Program-made: the position numbers and the translations under genes
Assembly (NCBI GenBank): GCA_030753265.1
Contig: JASMCQ010000026.1
Location: 1-22,583, forward strand
Origin: Dehalococcoidia bacterium
GTDB taxonomy: Bacteria; Chloroflexota; Dehalococcoidia; UBA3495
Direction of reading: 5' to 3'
Length of the DNA stretch: 22,583 nucleotides
In this document: piece after piece, positions 1-6,135 of the stretch
How positions within the stretch are numbered: the stretch's first letter is position 1
Layout: the number at the start of each line of letters is the position of its first letter
The notes under the pieces: generated by a model
Told to the model about the DNA's origin: nothing
The model's database searches: none
Seen by the model: the letters and a program-made list of their open reading frames with translations, nothing else

Positions 1-1
1 C

Positions 2-77
2 TGGTACCCCTGGAGGGACTCGAACCCCCGACGCGCGACTTAGGACGCCGCCGCTCTATCCTCTGAGCTACAGGGGC
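2..77 (-). tRNA. tRNA-Arg (anticodon CCT)
   Basis: Read on the minus strand, this folds as a complete 76-nt cloverleaf: a 7-bp acceptor stem with a terminal G-U pair, a GCTC/GAGC D stem, a GCGGC/GTCGC anticodon stem around a GTCCTAA loop (anticodon CCT), a T arm with TTCGAGT, and an encoded CCA end. CCT decodes the rare Arg codon AGG. It lies 3 nt downstream of tRNA-Ala and is presumably cotranscribed with it. Confidence 0.95.
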
Positions 78-80
78 ATT

Positions 81-156
81 TGGTGGAGATAGAGGGACTC
101 GAACCCTCGGCCTCGGCATTGCGAACGCCGCGCTCTCCCAACTGAGCTATATCCCC
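81..156 (-). tRNA. tRNA-Ala (anticodon CGC)
   Basis: A full 76-nt cloverleaf on the minus strand. The acceptor stem GGGGATA/TATCTCC carries the G3-U70 wobble pair that alanyl-tRNA synthetase recognises. The anticodon loop TTCGCAA gives CGC (codon GCG), the T arm has TTCGAGT, and CCA is encoded. It is the first gene of a two-tRNA unit with tRNA-Arg(CCT). Confidence 0.96.
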
Positions 157-490
157 TGGTCTCCCCTTCCCGGGGGTCAGCCCTCCAAGGCTCCAACCTG
201 AGATATGGAAATACTTTCTCTCGCCACATCTGGGACTAAATCCCCGGCGGCCTATTAAGCATCGTAAAACCCTCGAGCTTCCACTGTCAAGTCGCGGCGC
301 CCACGGCTGCCGGCCGGAGCGCTCCGGCCTCGATGCTGTTGTGAGCCTATTCAGCCGCCACCGGGACCGGAGAGCCTCTTTCAACTTCTCGATAGCTTGG
401 ACTCAGTCAGCATAATTGCTGACATTTGTAATTCATCGCTTCGCCCTGAGCCTCGGAATGACCTGATGCAAGAAACAAGCTGACCGAGCC
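157..490. other. 334-bp gap with two perfect palindromes
   Basis: I see no credible gene here. The gap holds the tRNA promoter and two perfect inverted repeats. One is GGCCGGAGC/GCTCCGGCC (312-329, no spacer); the other is GTCAGCA-TAAT-TGCTGAC (406-423). Neither is followed by a convincing T tract, so they look more like protein-binding sites or processing hairpins than intrinsic terminators. Positions 431-462 read on the minus strand resemble one arm of the inverted repeat found at 16458-16551. Confidence 0.5.
261..290 (-). promoter_or_regulatory. Promoter of the tRNA-Ala/tRNA-Arg unit
   Basis: On the minus strand a perfect -35 TTGACA (285-290) is followed after 18 bp by TACGAT (261-266), a 4/6 match to the -10 consensus. 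It faces the two tRNA genes and would leave a leader of about 100 nt before tRNA-Ala. Confidence 0.6.
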
Positions 491-820
491 CTAGTATTGG
501 AACTCTTCTCGCACCGGGCTGAAGATGTCCAACGCTTTGACCGGCGCTCCGCCGGTTCGGGCGTAATGCAACACGTCTCCGGGGATGATGTACATATCCC
601 CCGGTTTCAATGTCCGCACCTCACCTCCAATGCCCATCTCCAACTCCCCTTCAATCACAATTCCGGCCTGCTCATGGGGGTGGCTGTGGTTCGGCACCTC
701 GCTGTTCGCGTCTATCTCCACCATGGACAGCAGCACGTGCTCCCCCCAGAAAGTGCGGGTGCGCGCCCCGGGCACCAGTTGCATTGGCTCGCGCCCTTGG
801 GCATCGATGAAATAGGACAT
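491..820 (-). CDS. Small cupin-domain protein
   Basis: A 109-residue single-domain cupin (double-stranded beta-helix). Motif 1 contains H45-x-H47 and a downstream Q51, followed by the EGEL segment. Motif 2 is PGDVLH with H85. Together these form the usual three-His-plus-Gln/Glu metal site of small cupins. Length is typical of stand-alone cupin_2 proteins. The ATG at 818-820 is preceded by a good GGAAGGAG ribosome site. Such proteins may be dioxygenases, isomerases or sensors, and substrate cannot be read from sequence. It stands alone: a 500-bp gap lies upstream and the tRNA unit lies downstream. Confidence 0.88.
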   Translation of the reverse strand: MSYFIDAQGREPMQLVPGARTRTFWGEHVLLSMVEIDANSEVPNHSHPHEQAGIVIEGELEMGIGGEVRTLKPGDMYIIPGDVLHYARTGGAPVKALDIFSPVREEFQY

Positions 821-1320
821 TCGTTACTCCTTCCCGGCCGAGGTTTGGGATCTTGTTTTTCGCTCCATCCGCCAGGGGTATTTAATCACGTCCCCACCCT
901 GGGCCGGAGGCGTCTCCACCAGCCTTGACCGGATGGCTATTGCCTGGAATCTGTTGAACGTGCGGTCGCTGACCAGTTTACCAACTAACGTTCCCTTTTC
1001 CTACCGGCCCGCCGTACGGGAGCGCCTGGAGCCGATTCATGTCATGGCTGCGGACCTAGCCTTCCGGGCGCGCCTCTTCAGGCACGGAAATCTGGTGGCT
1101 GAGGACCGGCATCTTTCATCCCCGCTGGCCCGCCGGCGAGCTTGCGAAGCTATCTGATTTTTGGCTCGGGGGTGGCTTCGATGCCTGAGGCGTTCCGTGG
1201 AGTTGCGACTGACTAGGCCCGTCGCCGGGGAAGAGGCGGGCGCGTCCGCAATGTTTGCGAGGAGACCGGGGAGACTGACGCGAGTTAAGTGAACGAAACC
1301 GCTGGCGCGGCCCGCCATGG
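821..1320. other. 500-bp gap, no supported gene
   Basis: Short open frames occur on both strands (for example 933-1157 plus and 1037-1324 minus), but none has a ribosome site, a recognisable domain or a convincing composition. The cupin promoter must lie here, but I see no strong -35/-10 pair. No tRNA, repeat array or intrinsic terminator is visible. It could hold a decayed gene, but I cannot name one. Confidence 0.4.
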
Positions 1321-1611
1321 TCAAGCCTCACCGGCAGACTGGGACTCTGGGGCTGAACTCCCCGGTAAGACAGGTGCCCGCTCCGGCTCGTCGCCGCGTG
1401 CCTGGTACAAGTAGTGGTCGCTAACCTGCCGCAATGCGAATCTCACCCACGCTCCGATCAGGCAGATGGACACCCACACCATCGAAGTATACAGCGCCAG
1501 TTGCACCGCCTCCCGGCTGGCGTCAAACTTCGCCCAACTCAGCAGGCTCTGGATCAGCACCACCAGGCCGCCCACCACCACCCCGCGTCCAACGCCCCGG
1601 ACCGAGGCCAA
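1321..1611 (-). CDS. Multi-pass membrane protein, C-terminal frame (frameshifted)
   Basis: This 96-residue frame begins with a TTG that lacks its own ribosome site. It supplies two further hydrophobic segments (VVVGGLVVLIQSLL and a later SMVWVSICLIGAWV), then a charged Pro/Glu/Ser-rich cytoplasmic-looking tail. Its N-terminal part continues the membrane topology of the upstream frame, so it is best read as the C-terminal third of one protein of about 225 residues with six membrane segments. Independent translation is possible but less likely. No family is recognised. Confidence 0.55.
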   Translation of the reverse strand: MASVRGVGRGVVVGGLVVLIQSLLSWAKFDASREAVQLALYTSMVWVSICLIGAWVRFALRQVSDHYLYQARGDEPERAPVLPGSSAPESQSAGEA

Positions 1612-2006
1612 AGAAAACCCAGCACGGCGCCCACCAGGGCCAACGACATCAACAGCCAGAAACCGGCTAATATCGAGCCCAACTGCACCGTCTGGCTGGG
1701 GTCCAACGGGTCGTCGAGGTCCGGAACATAGGCCAACGCCACCAGCAGGACCACCGGAATGACCGAGGCCAGCACAATTCTGGTCAGGAAACCCTTCAGG
1801 CCCGGCCCCAGCATCGGGCCGAAAAGCGTGGTGTAGTCCTCTGGCTCACGGCCAAAACTGCCGGCCGAACCGCTCAAGAGCAGCAAGACCAAGAACGACA
1901 TGGCGGCGAAGGTGAGGGCGGCGGCCGGGGTGTCGGAAAACTCTACGAAGATCACGTCGAGCGCGGCGAAGGCCAGCAGGGCGATGGCGATCAGCAGGTG
2001 ATGCAC
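1554..2006 (-). CDS. Multi-pass membrane protein, N-terminal frame (frameshifted)
   Basis: The first 129 or so residues contain about four hydrophobic segments. Translation starts at a GTG (2004-2006) with GGAGG at ideal spacing, 36 bp after radC, so the gene is probably cotranscribed with radC. After ALVGAVLGF the frame turns into an implausible Trp-rich tail (WPRSG..WWWAAWWC) and stops at 1554. The minus-one frame meanwhile continues with membrane-protein-like sequence (1321-1611). The heptamer GGGTTTT (1614-1620) lies exactly where both frames can be joined. I do not recognise the family. Either the gene uses -1 frameshifting, or it carries a one-base indel from mutation or sequencing error. 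Confidence 0.6.
   Translation of the reverse strand: MHHLLIAIALLAFAALDVIFVEFSDTPAAALTFAAMSFLVLLLLSGSAGSFGREPEDYTTLFGPMLGPGLKGFLTRIVLASVIPVVLLVALAYVPDLDDPLDPSQTVQLGSILAGFWLLMSLALVGAVLGFLWPRSGALDAGWWWAAWWC
1614..1620 (-). promoter_or_regulatory. Candidate -1 ribosomal slippery heptamer GGGTTTT
   Basis: In the zero frame the bases read CTG GGT TTT, i.e. G GGT TTT, a textbook X XXY YYZ heptamer. Slipping back one base gives GGG TTT TCT TTG GCC and enters the downstream frame exactly. I see only a weak potential stem downstream and no strong Shine-Dalgarno-like stimulator upstream, so a simple indel remains equally possible. Confidence 0.4.
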
Positions 2007-2042
2007 CGGGTCCTCCAGAGTGGTGTCAGGGCGGCAACAAGC

Positions 2043-2765
2043 CTAACTGAAGCCGAGCCCTTTTTCATTGAGACTAATGTAACGGCCGCCACTCCCGATT
2101 ACCAGGTGGTCCAACAACTCCACGCCCATCAGCTTGCCGGCATCCAGAAGCTCTTTGGTAACGGACACGTCTTCGGGACTGGGTGTGGGGTCACCTGAAG
2201 GATGATTGTGCACGATGATGACTGATGGGGCGTTGTCCCGGACGGCGGGTCGCAGGACCTCGGCCGGCTGCACCATCGAGCTGTTCACGTTTCCGACGTA
2301 AATCTCTTGGATGCTGAGCACTTCATTCTTGGTATTCAGCAGCAAAACCCTCAAGTGCTCCTGGTCAAATACCGCCATCTCCGCCTGCACCAGATTGGCC
2401 ACGTCTGCCGGCGAGTTGATCACCATCCGCTCTTCGGGGGCCAGGGAAACGAACCGGCGGCCCAGCTCCAGCGCGGCCAGAAGCTGGCAGGCCTTGGCTT
2501 CGCTCAGCCCGCGTTGGGCGCATAGCTCGGCGAAGGTGGTGCGCCCCAGTCCAGCCAGCCCGTCGAATTGAGCCAGCAGGCGGGTCGCCACCGCGAGGAC
2601 GTTCTCCCCCTGCATCCCGGTGCGCAGCAGGATGGCGATCAACTCGGTGTTGTTCAGGAGTTTGGCGCCGTAGGCTTTCAGCCTCTCCCGGGGCCGCTCC
2701 CCCTGGGGCAGGTCCCGGATCGTTGGCTGGTAGCGGCCGTGGCCGTCCCTGGGCTGATAGTCCAT
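2043..2765 (-). CDS. radC: RadC family protein (JAMM/MPN domain)
   Basis: About 240 residues. It has an N-terminal helix-hairpin-helix-like region (LPQGERPRERL...LLNNTELIAILLRTG) and a C-terminal MPN domain. The JAMM zinc signature HNHPSGDPTPSPED lies at roughly residues 186-199, with the usual two His, a Ser and an Asp. The family is named for an old radiation-repair phenotype, but its biochemical role is unsettled; the fold suggests a metal-dependent hydrolase. I chose the ATG at 2763-2765 because GGGTGG precedes it; the in-frame ATG at 2778-2780 has no ribosome site and would add five residues. The membrane-protein gene follows after 36 bp. Confidence 0.95.
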   Translation of the reverse strand: MDYQPRDGHGRYQPTIRDLPQGERPRERLKAYGAKLLNNTELIAILLRTGMQGENVLAVATRLLAQFDGLAGLGRTTFAELCAQRGLSEAKACQLLAALELGRRFVSLAPEERMVINSPADVANLVQAEMAVFDQEHLRVLLLNTKNEVLSIQEIYVGNVNSSMVQPAEVLRPAVRDNAPSVIIVHNHPSGDPTPSPEDVSVTKELLDAGKLMGVELLDHLVIGSGGRYISLNEKGLGFS

Positions 2766-2811
2766 TTCGCCACCCTGCATTCAGATGGGGACCGCTGGAA
2801 CCTCCGGTAAT

Positions 2812-4461
2812 CTACCCGAAACGGAACCTGGAGTACTCGCCCTCCTCCTTGGTGATGAACTCCAGCAGGGCGGGACGCCCGGAGCGGGTGACTTCCAGCC
2901 CCCTCCGAATGGCCGGGATGATCTCCCCAGGGTCCGTGACCTTTTCGCTGAAGGAGCCCATGGCCTGGGCCACCTCGGCAAACTGGCCGCCCACGCGCTT
3001 GGCGTCGTAGCGGTCGATGGCCACCGGGAAGCGGCTGTCGGAGTAGATAGCCATGATCGAGTTGTTCATGACAATGGTCAAGATCGGAATCTGCGCCCGC
3101 ACGGCGGTTTCAACATCCAGGCCCACGGACCCAAAAGCGAAGTCGCCCATGATGTTGATTACCTGCTTGTTCGGAGCGGCCACCTTGGCGCCCATGGCCA
3201 GCCCGAGGCTGTAGCCCAGCTGCGTGGACTTACCCCAGCCGATGAAACTGCGGGGGTCGCGGGCCTCCCAGAAGGGCACCACGTGCTCCCGGGAGCTGCC
3301 GGACTCATGGGTGATGATCGTCTCGTCCAGGTCCACCGTGTGCATCAGGTCCCAGATGATCCGGTACGGGTTTAGAGGCACCTCGTCGGAGGTCAGCTTG
3401 GGCATCCAACGGTCGAGCCACTCCTGCTTGATCCGGCCGATCTCCTTCTGGAGGTCCTGGTCCGCGGGCCGAGTCTCGGCTCCGGTTTGGCGTTTCAGCT
3501 CCTCCAGGAACTGGCCCAACACCAGTTTGGCGTCGCCCACCACCGGATACTGGCACTTGTAGTCTTTGTTGATGTCATCATCATCGACGGTCGCGTGGAC
3601 CAGCGTTTTGCCGGCGGGAATCGGAGTGGCAAAGCTGCTCTTGGTGAAACTGCATCCGATGCCGAAAACCAGGTCGGCGCGGGTCAGATAGTGGTGGACG
3701 CCGCCGGTGGTGCTGGATGCTCCGGCGCCGATAGACAGGGGATGATTCTCGGGGAAGGCGCTCTTACCCGGAAGCGTGGTCATCACCGGGGCCTGCAGGA
3801 ACTCGGCCACCCGGACCAGCTCCTCAGTGGCTTCGGCGTACAGGACGCCCTGCCCGGCATGAATTATGGGCCGCTCGGCGGCCAGCAGGGCTCGGGCCGC
3901 CCGGCATATGGCTTCAGGGTCCCCGGCGGTCCGCATCGCAACCGGGGGCTCGTAGTCGAACCGCTCCTCGGCCAGCTCCTCTACCGCAACATCGTTGGGA
4001 ATCTCCAGCAGCACCGGCCCCGGCCGCCCGCTCCGCAGCTTGGTAAAGGCCCGCCGCATCAGCTCCGGAATTCGCTCGACCAGGTTGACTTCCGCGGACC
4101 ACTTGGTGATCGTCTCGAAGCTGCGGGTGGGGTAAAAGTTGGGGTGCACCCCTCGCCGGGTTCGAGGCATCCCAGCGGGAAGCAGCAAGATGGGCACCGA
4201 CTCGGAGAATGCCTGGGCCACACCGCCGAAAGCGTTTTCCGCCCCAGGCCCGTTCTGCATCAAGAACACGCCGGTCCGTTTGCCGTTGGTCACCCTGGCA
4301 AAGCCATCCACCATGTGGACGCCCGTACTTTCGTTCCGGAAGATTAACGGCCGGATTCCGGCGATGGCGGCGGCCTCGAGCATCGGCTGGTAGGGAACGC
4401 ACCCGACGAATTCGACGCCCTCCATCTTCAGGATATTGGCGACAGCGGTGGCTCCATCCAT
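2812..4461 (-). CDS. Thiamine-diphosphate-dependent enzyme, acetolactate synthase-like
   Basis: A 549-residue protein with the three-domain layout of the acetolactate synthase/benzoylformate decarboxylase superfamily. The N-terminal PYR domain carries the catalytic glutamate (RNES, E44). A central domain spans roughly residues 180-330. The C-terminal PP domain has the diphosphate/metal motif GDF..(25 residues)..NN at 439-467. The canonical motif is GDG, so Phe replaces the second Gly. Substrate cannot be assigned; acetolactate synthase, oxalyl-CoA decarboxylase-like or sulfopyruvate-type activities all fit. No regulatory small subunit (IlvN) is adjacent, which argues against a dedicated branched-chain enzyme. 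The ATG follows GGAGGAG. A promoter at 4645-4674 leaves a structured leader of about 175 nt. Confidence 0.88.
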   Translation of the reverse strand: MDGATAVANILKMEGVEFVGCVPYQPMLEAAAIAGIRPLIFRNESTGVHMVDGFARVTNGKRTGVFLMQNGPGAENAFGGVAQAFSESVPILLLPAGMPRTRRGVHPNFYPTRSFETITKWSAEVNLVERIPELMRRAFTKLRSGRPGPVLLEIPNDVAVEELAEERFDYEPPVAMRTAGDPEAICRAARALLAAERPIIHAGQGVLYAEATEELVRVAEFLQAPVMTTLPGKSAFPENHPLSIGAGASSTTGGVHHYLTRADLVFGIGCSFTKSSFATPIPAGKTLVHATVDDDDINKDYKCQYPVVGDAKLVLGQFLEELKRQTGAETRPADQDLQKEIGRIKQEWLDRWMPKLTSDEVPLNPYRIIWDLMHTVDLDETIITHESGSSREHVVPFWEARDPRSFIGWGKSTQLGYSLGLAMGAKVAAPNKQVINIMGDFAFGSVGLDVETAVRAQIPILTIVMNNSIMAIYSDSRFPVAIDRYDAKRVGGQFAEVAQAMGSFSEKVTDPGEIIPAIRRGLEVTRSGRPALLEFITKEEGEYSRFRFG

Positions 4462-4535
4462 GACACTCCTCCGGCTCTACAAACGAGTCAACAAAGCTCA
4501 CGACAAAGGGGATTTACCAGCCGGCGTCATCCTCG

Positions 4536-4603
4536 CTCCCGTGAGACCGGTGACGACCGGCCTGGCTCCGGTGGGTTCAATGGCCGGATTCAGCCCACGG
4601 GAG
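4536..4603 (-). ncRNA. Candidate structured leader (three-way junction) of the TPP-enzyme gene
   Basis: In the 5' leader (minus strand), CTCCCGTG pairs perfectly with CACGGGAG to close a 68-nt element. Inside are two further perfect stems: TCCGG/CCGGA, extended by GGC/GCC across a TGAA bulge with a 12-nt loop; and CCGGT-CGTC-ACCGG. This gives a compact three-way junction about 75 nt before the start codon. Fragments resemble the THI box (GGGCTGA, TTGAACC), but the conserved TPP-binding bases are not all present, so I do not call it a TPP riboswitch. Confidence 0.4.
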
Positions 4604-4644
4604 GGTCTGGAGACGCCTGGCGGGCACCTGCGACACGCGAAGCC

Positions 4645-4674
4645 AGTGTAGGTTGCACTGGACCGGAGTGTCAA
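4645..4674 (-). promoter_or_regulatory. Promoter of the TPP-enzyme gene
   Basis: Minus strand: a perfect TTGACA (4669-4674), an 18-bp spacer, then TACACT (4645-4650). Transcription would begin near 4638 and run through the three-way-junction leader. The remaining gap 4675-4816 holds only a weak CCCAC/GTGGG hairpin and no clear terminator for the HEAT-repeat gene upstream. Confidence 0.6.
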
Positions 4675-4816
4675 GCTGAATAAGGAGAGGGGGACAGTAT
4701 CCCACAAGGTGGTGGGCGAAATCCTCCGGTGACCCGATACTGCAAGGACCAGTTGGAGCTGCCGGGCGCCGGGCGCCGGAAGAGGCACGGGCAAAGCGGA
4801 GGGCCGGCCAGGCCCC

Positions 4817-5740
4817 TTAGGCCTCAGAGGAGAAGGCCATCGGGTCTTCCAGGTACTCTATATTCTGCAACTCCGCTCGGGCCGCCTCTTCCAGCATGGC
4901 GTCGCCCTCCTTGACGCAGTGCAAGAGCACTTTCTTCGCCAACGGGCCGCCGATCTTGCCCAGGGCGGCGAGGCCCGCCATCTGCACCTGGTACTCGTCA
5001 TCCTGGAGTGTTGAGACCAGATGAGGCACGGCATCTTCCTCGCCCAACTCGCCGCAAGCATGGGCCGACTCGTACCGGAAAGCCGGCTCCGGGCTCTGGA
5101 GTTCCTTGATAAGCACGGGGAGCCAGCTTGGTTCGCCGGTGCGGCCCATCGCGTAAATGGAGCTGGACCTAAGGTCCATATCTTGACTCTCGTACGCCCA
5201 GTTTACGTATTTCTTGATGTCCCCGGTGTTGAAAGGGGCGATAGCTTCCAGGCTGCGGCGCCGAACGTCCAGGTGTTGGTCCTGGTCCGCGAGCACCTCC
5301 ATCAAGCTGTCGTGTATCAACTCCCCGTCTTTAGGCAGCAGCTTTCCTTCCAAGACGATGACGGCAAACTTGCCCAACGCCACGGCCGAAGCAGACCGGG
5401 CTCTGGGGCCCTTGTCGGACTTCAGGATTTCGACAAGACTGGGGATCACCGACCGGTCTTCGTGCTCCCACAGCCCCTCTATCGCCTTCTCCATGACCTC
5501 TTCATCCCGGTCCTTCAAACACATCTTGAAGACCGCGCAGAAGTCCAACTCGGGGGTGTCTTCGGCCAACTCCACCATCGTTGAGATGATCCAGCGCTGG
5601 CGCTCGGCGGGGATGCCGAACCAGGTCCTGGCAAACAGTCCTAACTCTCGAGGGAGCAGGTCAGAGGCTTCAACGAAATCCCCGGCCAAAACGTTGGCCG
5701 AGGGGTCCGCCAATGATTCGAGGAAAAGCGCCAGCGACAT
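4817..5740 (-). CDS. HEAT-repeat protein
   Basis: A 307-residue, helix-rich, acidic protein without signal peptide or membrane segments. Successive two-helix repeats are visible, for example VMEKAIEGLWEHEDRSVIPSL, RARSASAVALGKFA, VRRRSLEAIAPF and YQVQMAGLAALGKIG. The final few match the HEAT/PBS-lyase-like consensus in which an Ala-Leu-Gly-x-Ile/Leu-Gly turn ends each helix. Such solenoids are scaffolds or binding surfaces, so partner and role are unknown. The ATG follows GGTGG. It appears to be a single-gene unit, with an extended -10 element upstream at 5961-5969. Confidence 0.85.
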   Translation of the reverse strand: MSLALFLESLADPSANVLAGDFVEASDLLPRELGLFARTWFGIPAERQRWIISTMVELAEDTPELDFCAVFKMCLKDRDEEVMEKAIEGLWEHEDRSVIPSLVEILKSDKGPRARSASAVALGKFAVIVLEGKLLPKDGELIHDSLMEVLADQDQHLDVRRRSLEAIAPFNTGDIKKYVNWAYESQDMDLRSSSIYAMGRTGEPSWLPVLIKELQSPEPAFRYESAHACGELGEEDAVPHLVSTLQDDEYQVQMAGLAALGKIGGPLAKKVLLHCVKEGDAMLEEAARAELQNIEYLEDPMAFSSEA

Positions 5741-5960
5741 GACGCCACCTATCCCGGGTTTGCCCGCCGCACACGATCGAGGAGGCAGGGACCGGAGACG
5801 CAGGCGAGGCCGCTCTGACGATATAGCATTGAATCCGCTCTGTTTGCCATTTCGCGCTCGTGTCTGGCTATGTTGGTCACTGTAGGGGAAGAAGGTTCTG
5901 ATAGAACGTCAACGCGTAACCGCCCAACTAAACGCCCTGGAAGGGTTGGTGGCCGGTTAA

Positions 5961-5969
5961 AGTATAGCA
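5961..5969 (-). promoter_or_regulatory. Extended -10 element upstream of the HEAT-repeat gene
   Basis: Minus strand TGC-TATACT, an extended -10 match with no good -35. It would give a leader of about 215 nt. The rest of the 5741-6135 gap shows no gene; the small frame 5749-5970 has no ribosome site. Confidence 0.35.
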
Positions 5970-6071
5970 TAGTGCCCAGGGCCGACCATGGTCCCGTCCC
6001 TCAATCCCAGCGGTCTTTTGATTATCCAGGATTATGCTGGTGCGTCTGTGCAGTTTGGCCCACCGCACGTT

Positions 6072-6123
6072 CCCTCGCCCTTCGGGAGAGGGATGCCCCG
6101 GCGCAGCCAGGGCTGGGTGAGGG
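6072..6123. repeat. GAGGG-rich hairpin repeat, intergenic
   Basis: CCCTCgCCC-TTC-GGGaGAGGG (6072-6092) forms an eight-pair stem with one mismatch and is followed by a GGGTGAGGG segment. This resembles the dispersed CCCTCACCC/GAGAGGG-type intergenic hairpins seen in many bacterial genomes. It sits 13 bp beyond the end of nnrDE and has no T tract, so its value as a terminator is doubtful. Confidence 0.35.
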
Positions 6124-6135
6124 CGCTGGCGGGGC

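Noticed and set aside
40..384. 114-residue minus-strand frame
   Set aside because: It runs through both tRNA genes and is a by-product of their sequence.
933..1157. 74-residue plus-strand frame in the 821-1320 gap
   Set aside because: No ribosome site, no family pattern; cannot be distinguished from chance.
3487..4347. 286-residue plus-strand frame
   Set aside because: Antisense shadow of the TPP-dependent enzyme; no domain or ribosome site.
4536..4603. TPP riboswitch (THI box)
   Set aside because: GGGCTGA and TTGAACC fragments are present, but CTGAGA and the downstream GCG-containing sensor arm are not, so the class call is unsupported.
4498..4794. 98-residue minus-strand frame ahead of the TPP enzyme
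   Set aside because: It spans the promoter and structured leader and has no ribosome site or domain.
5749..5970. 73-residue minus-strand frame before the HEAT-repeat gene
   Set aside because: Its ATG overlaps the extended -10 element and has no ribosome site.
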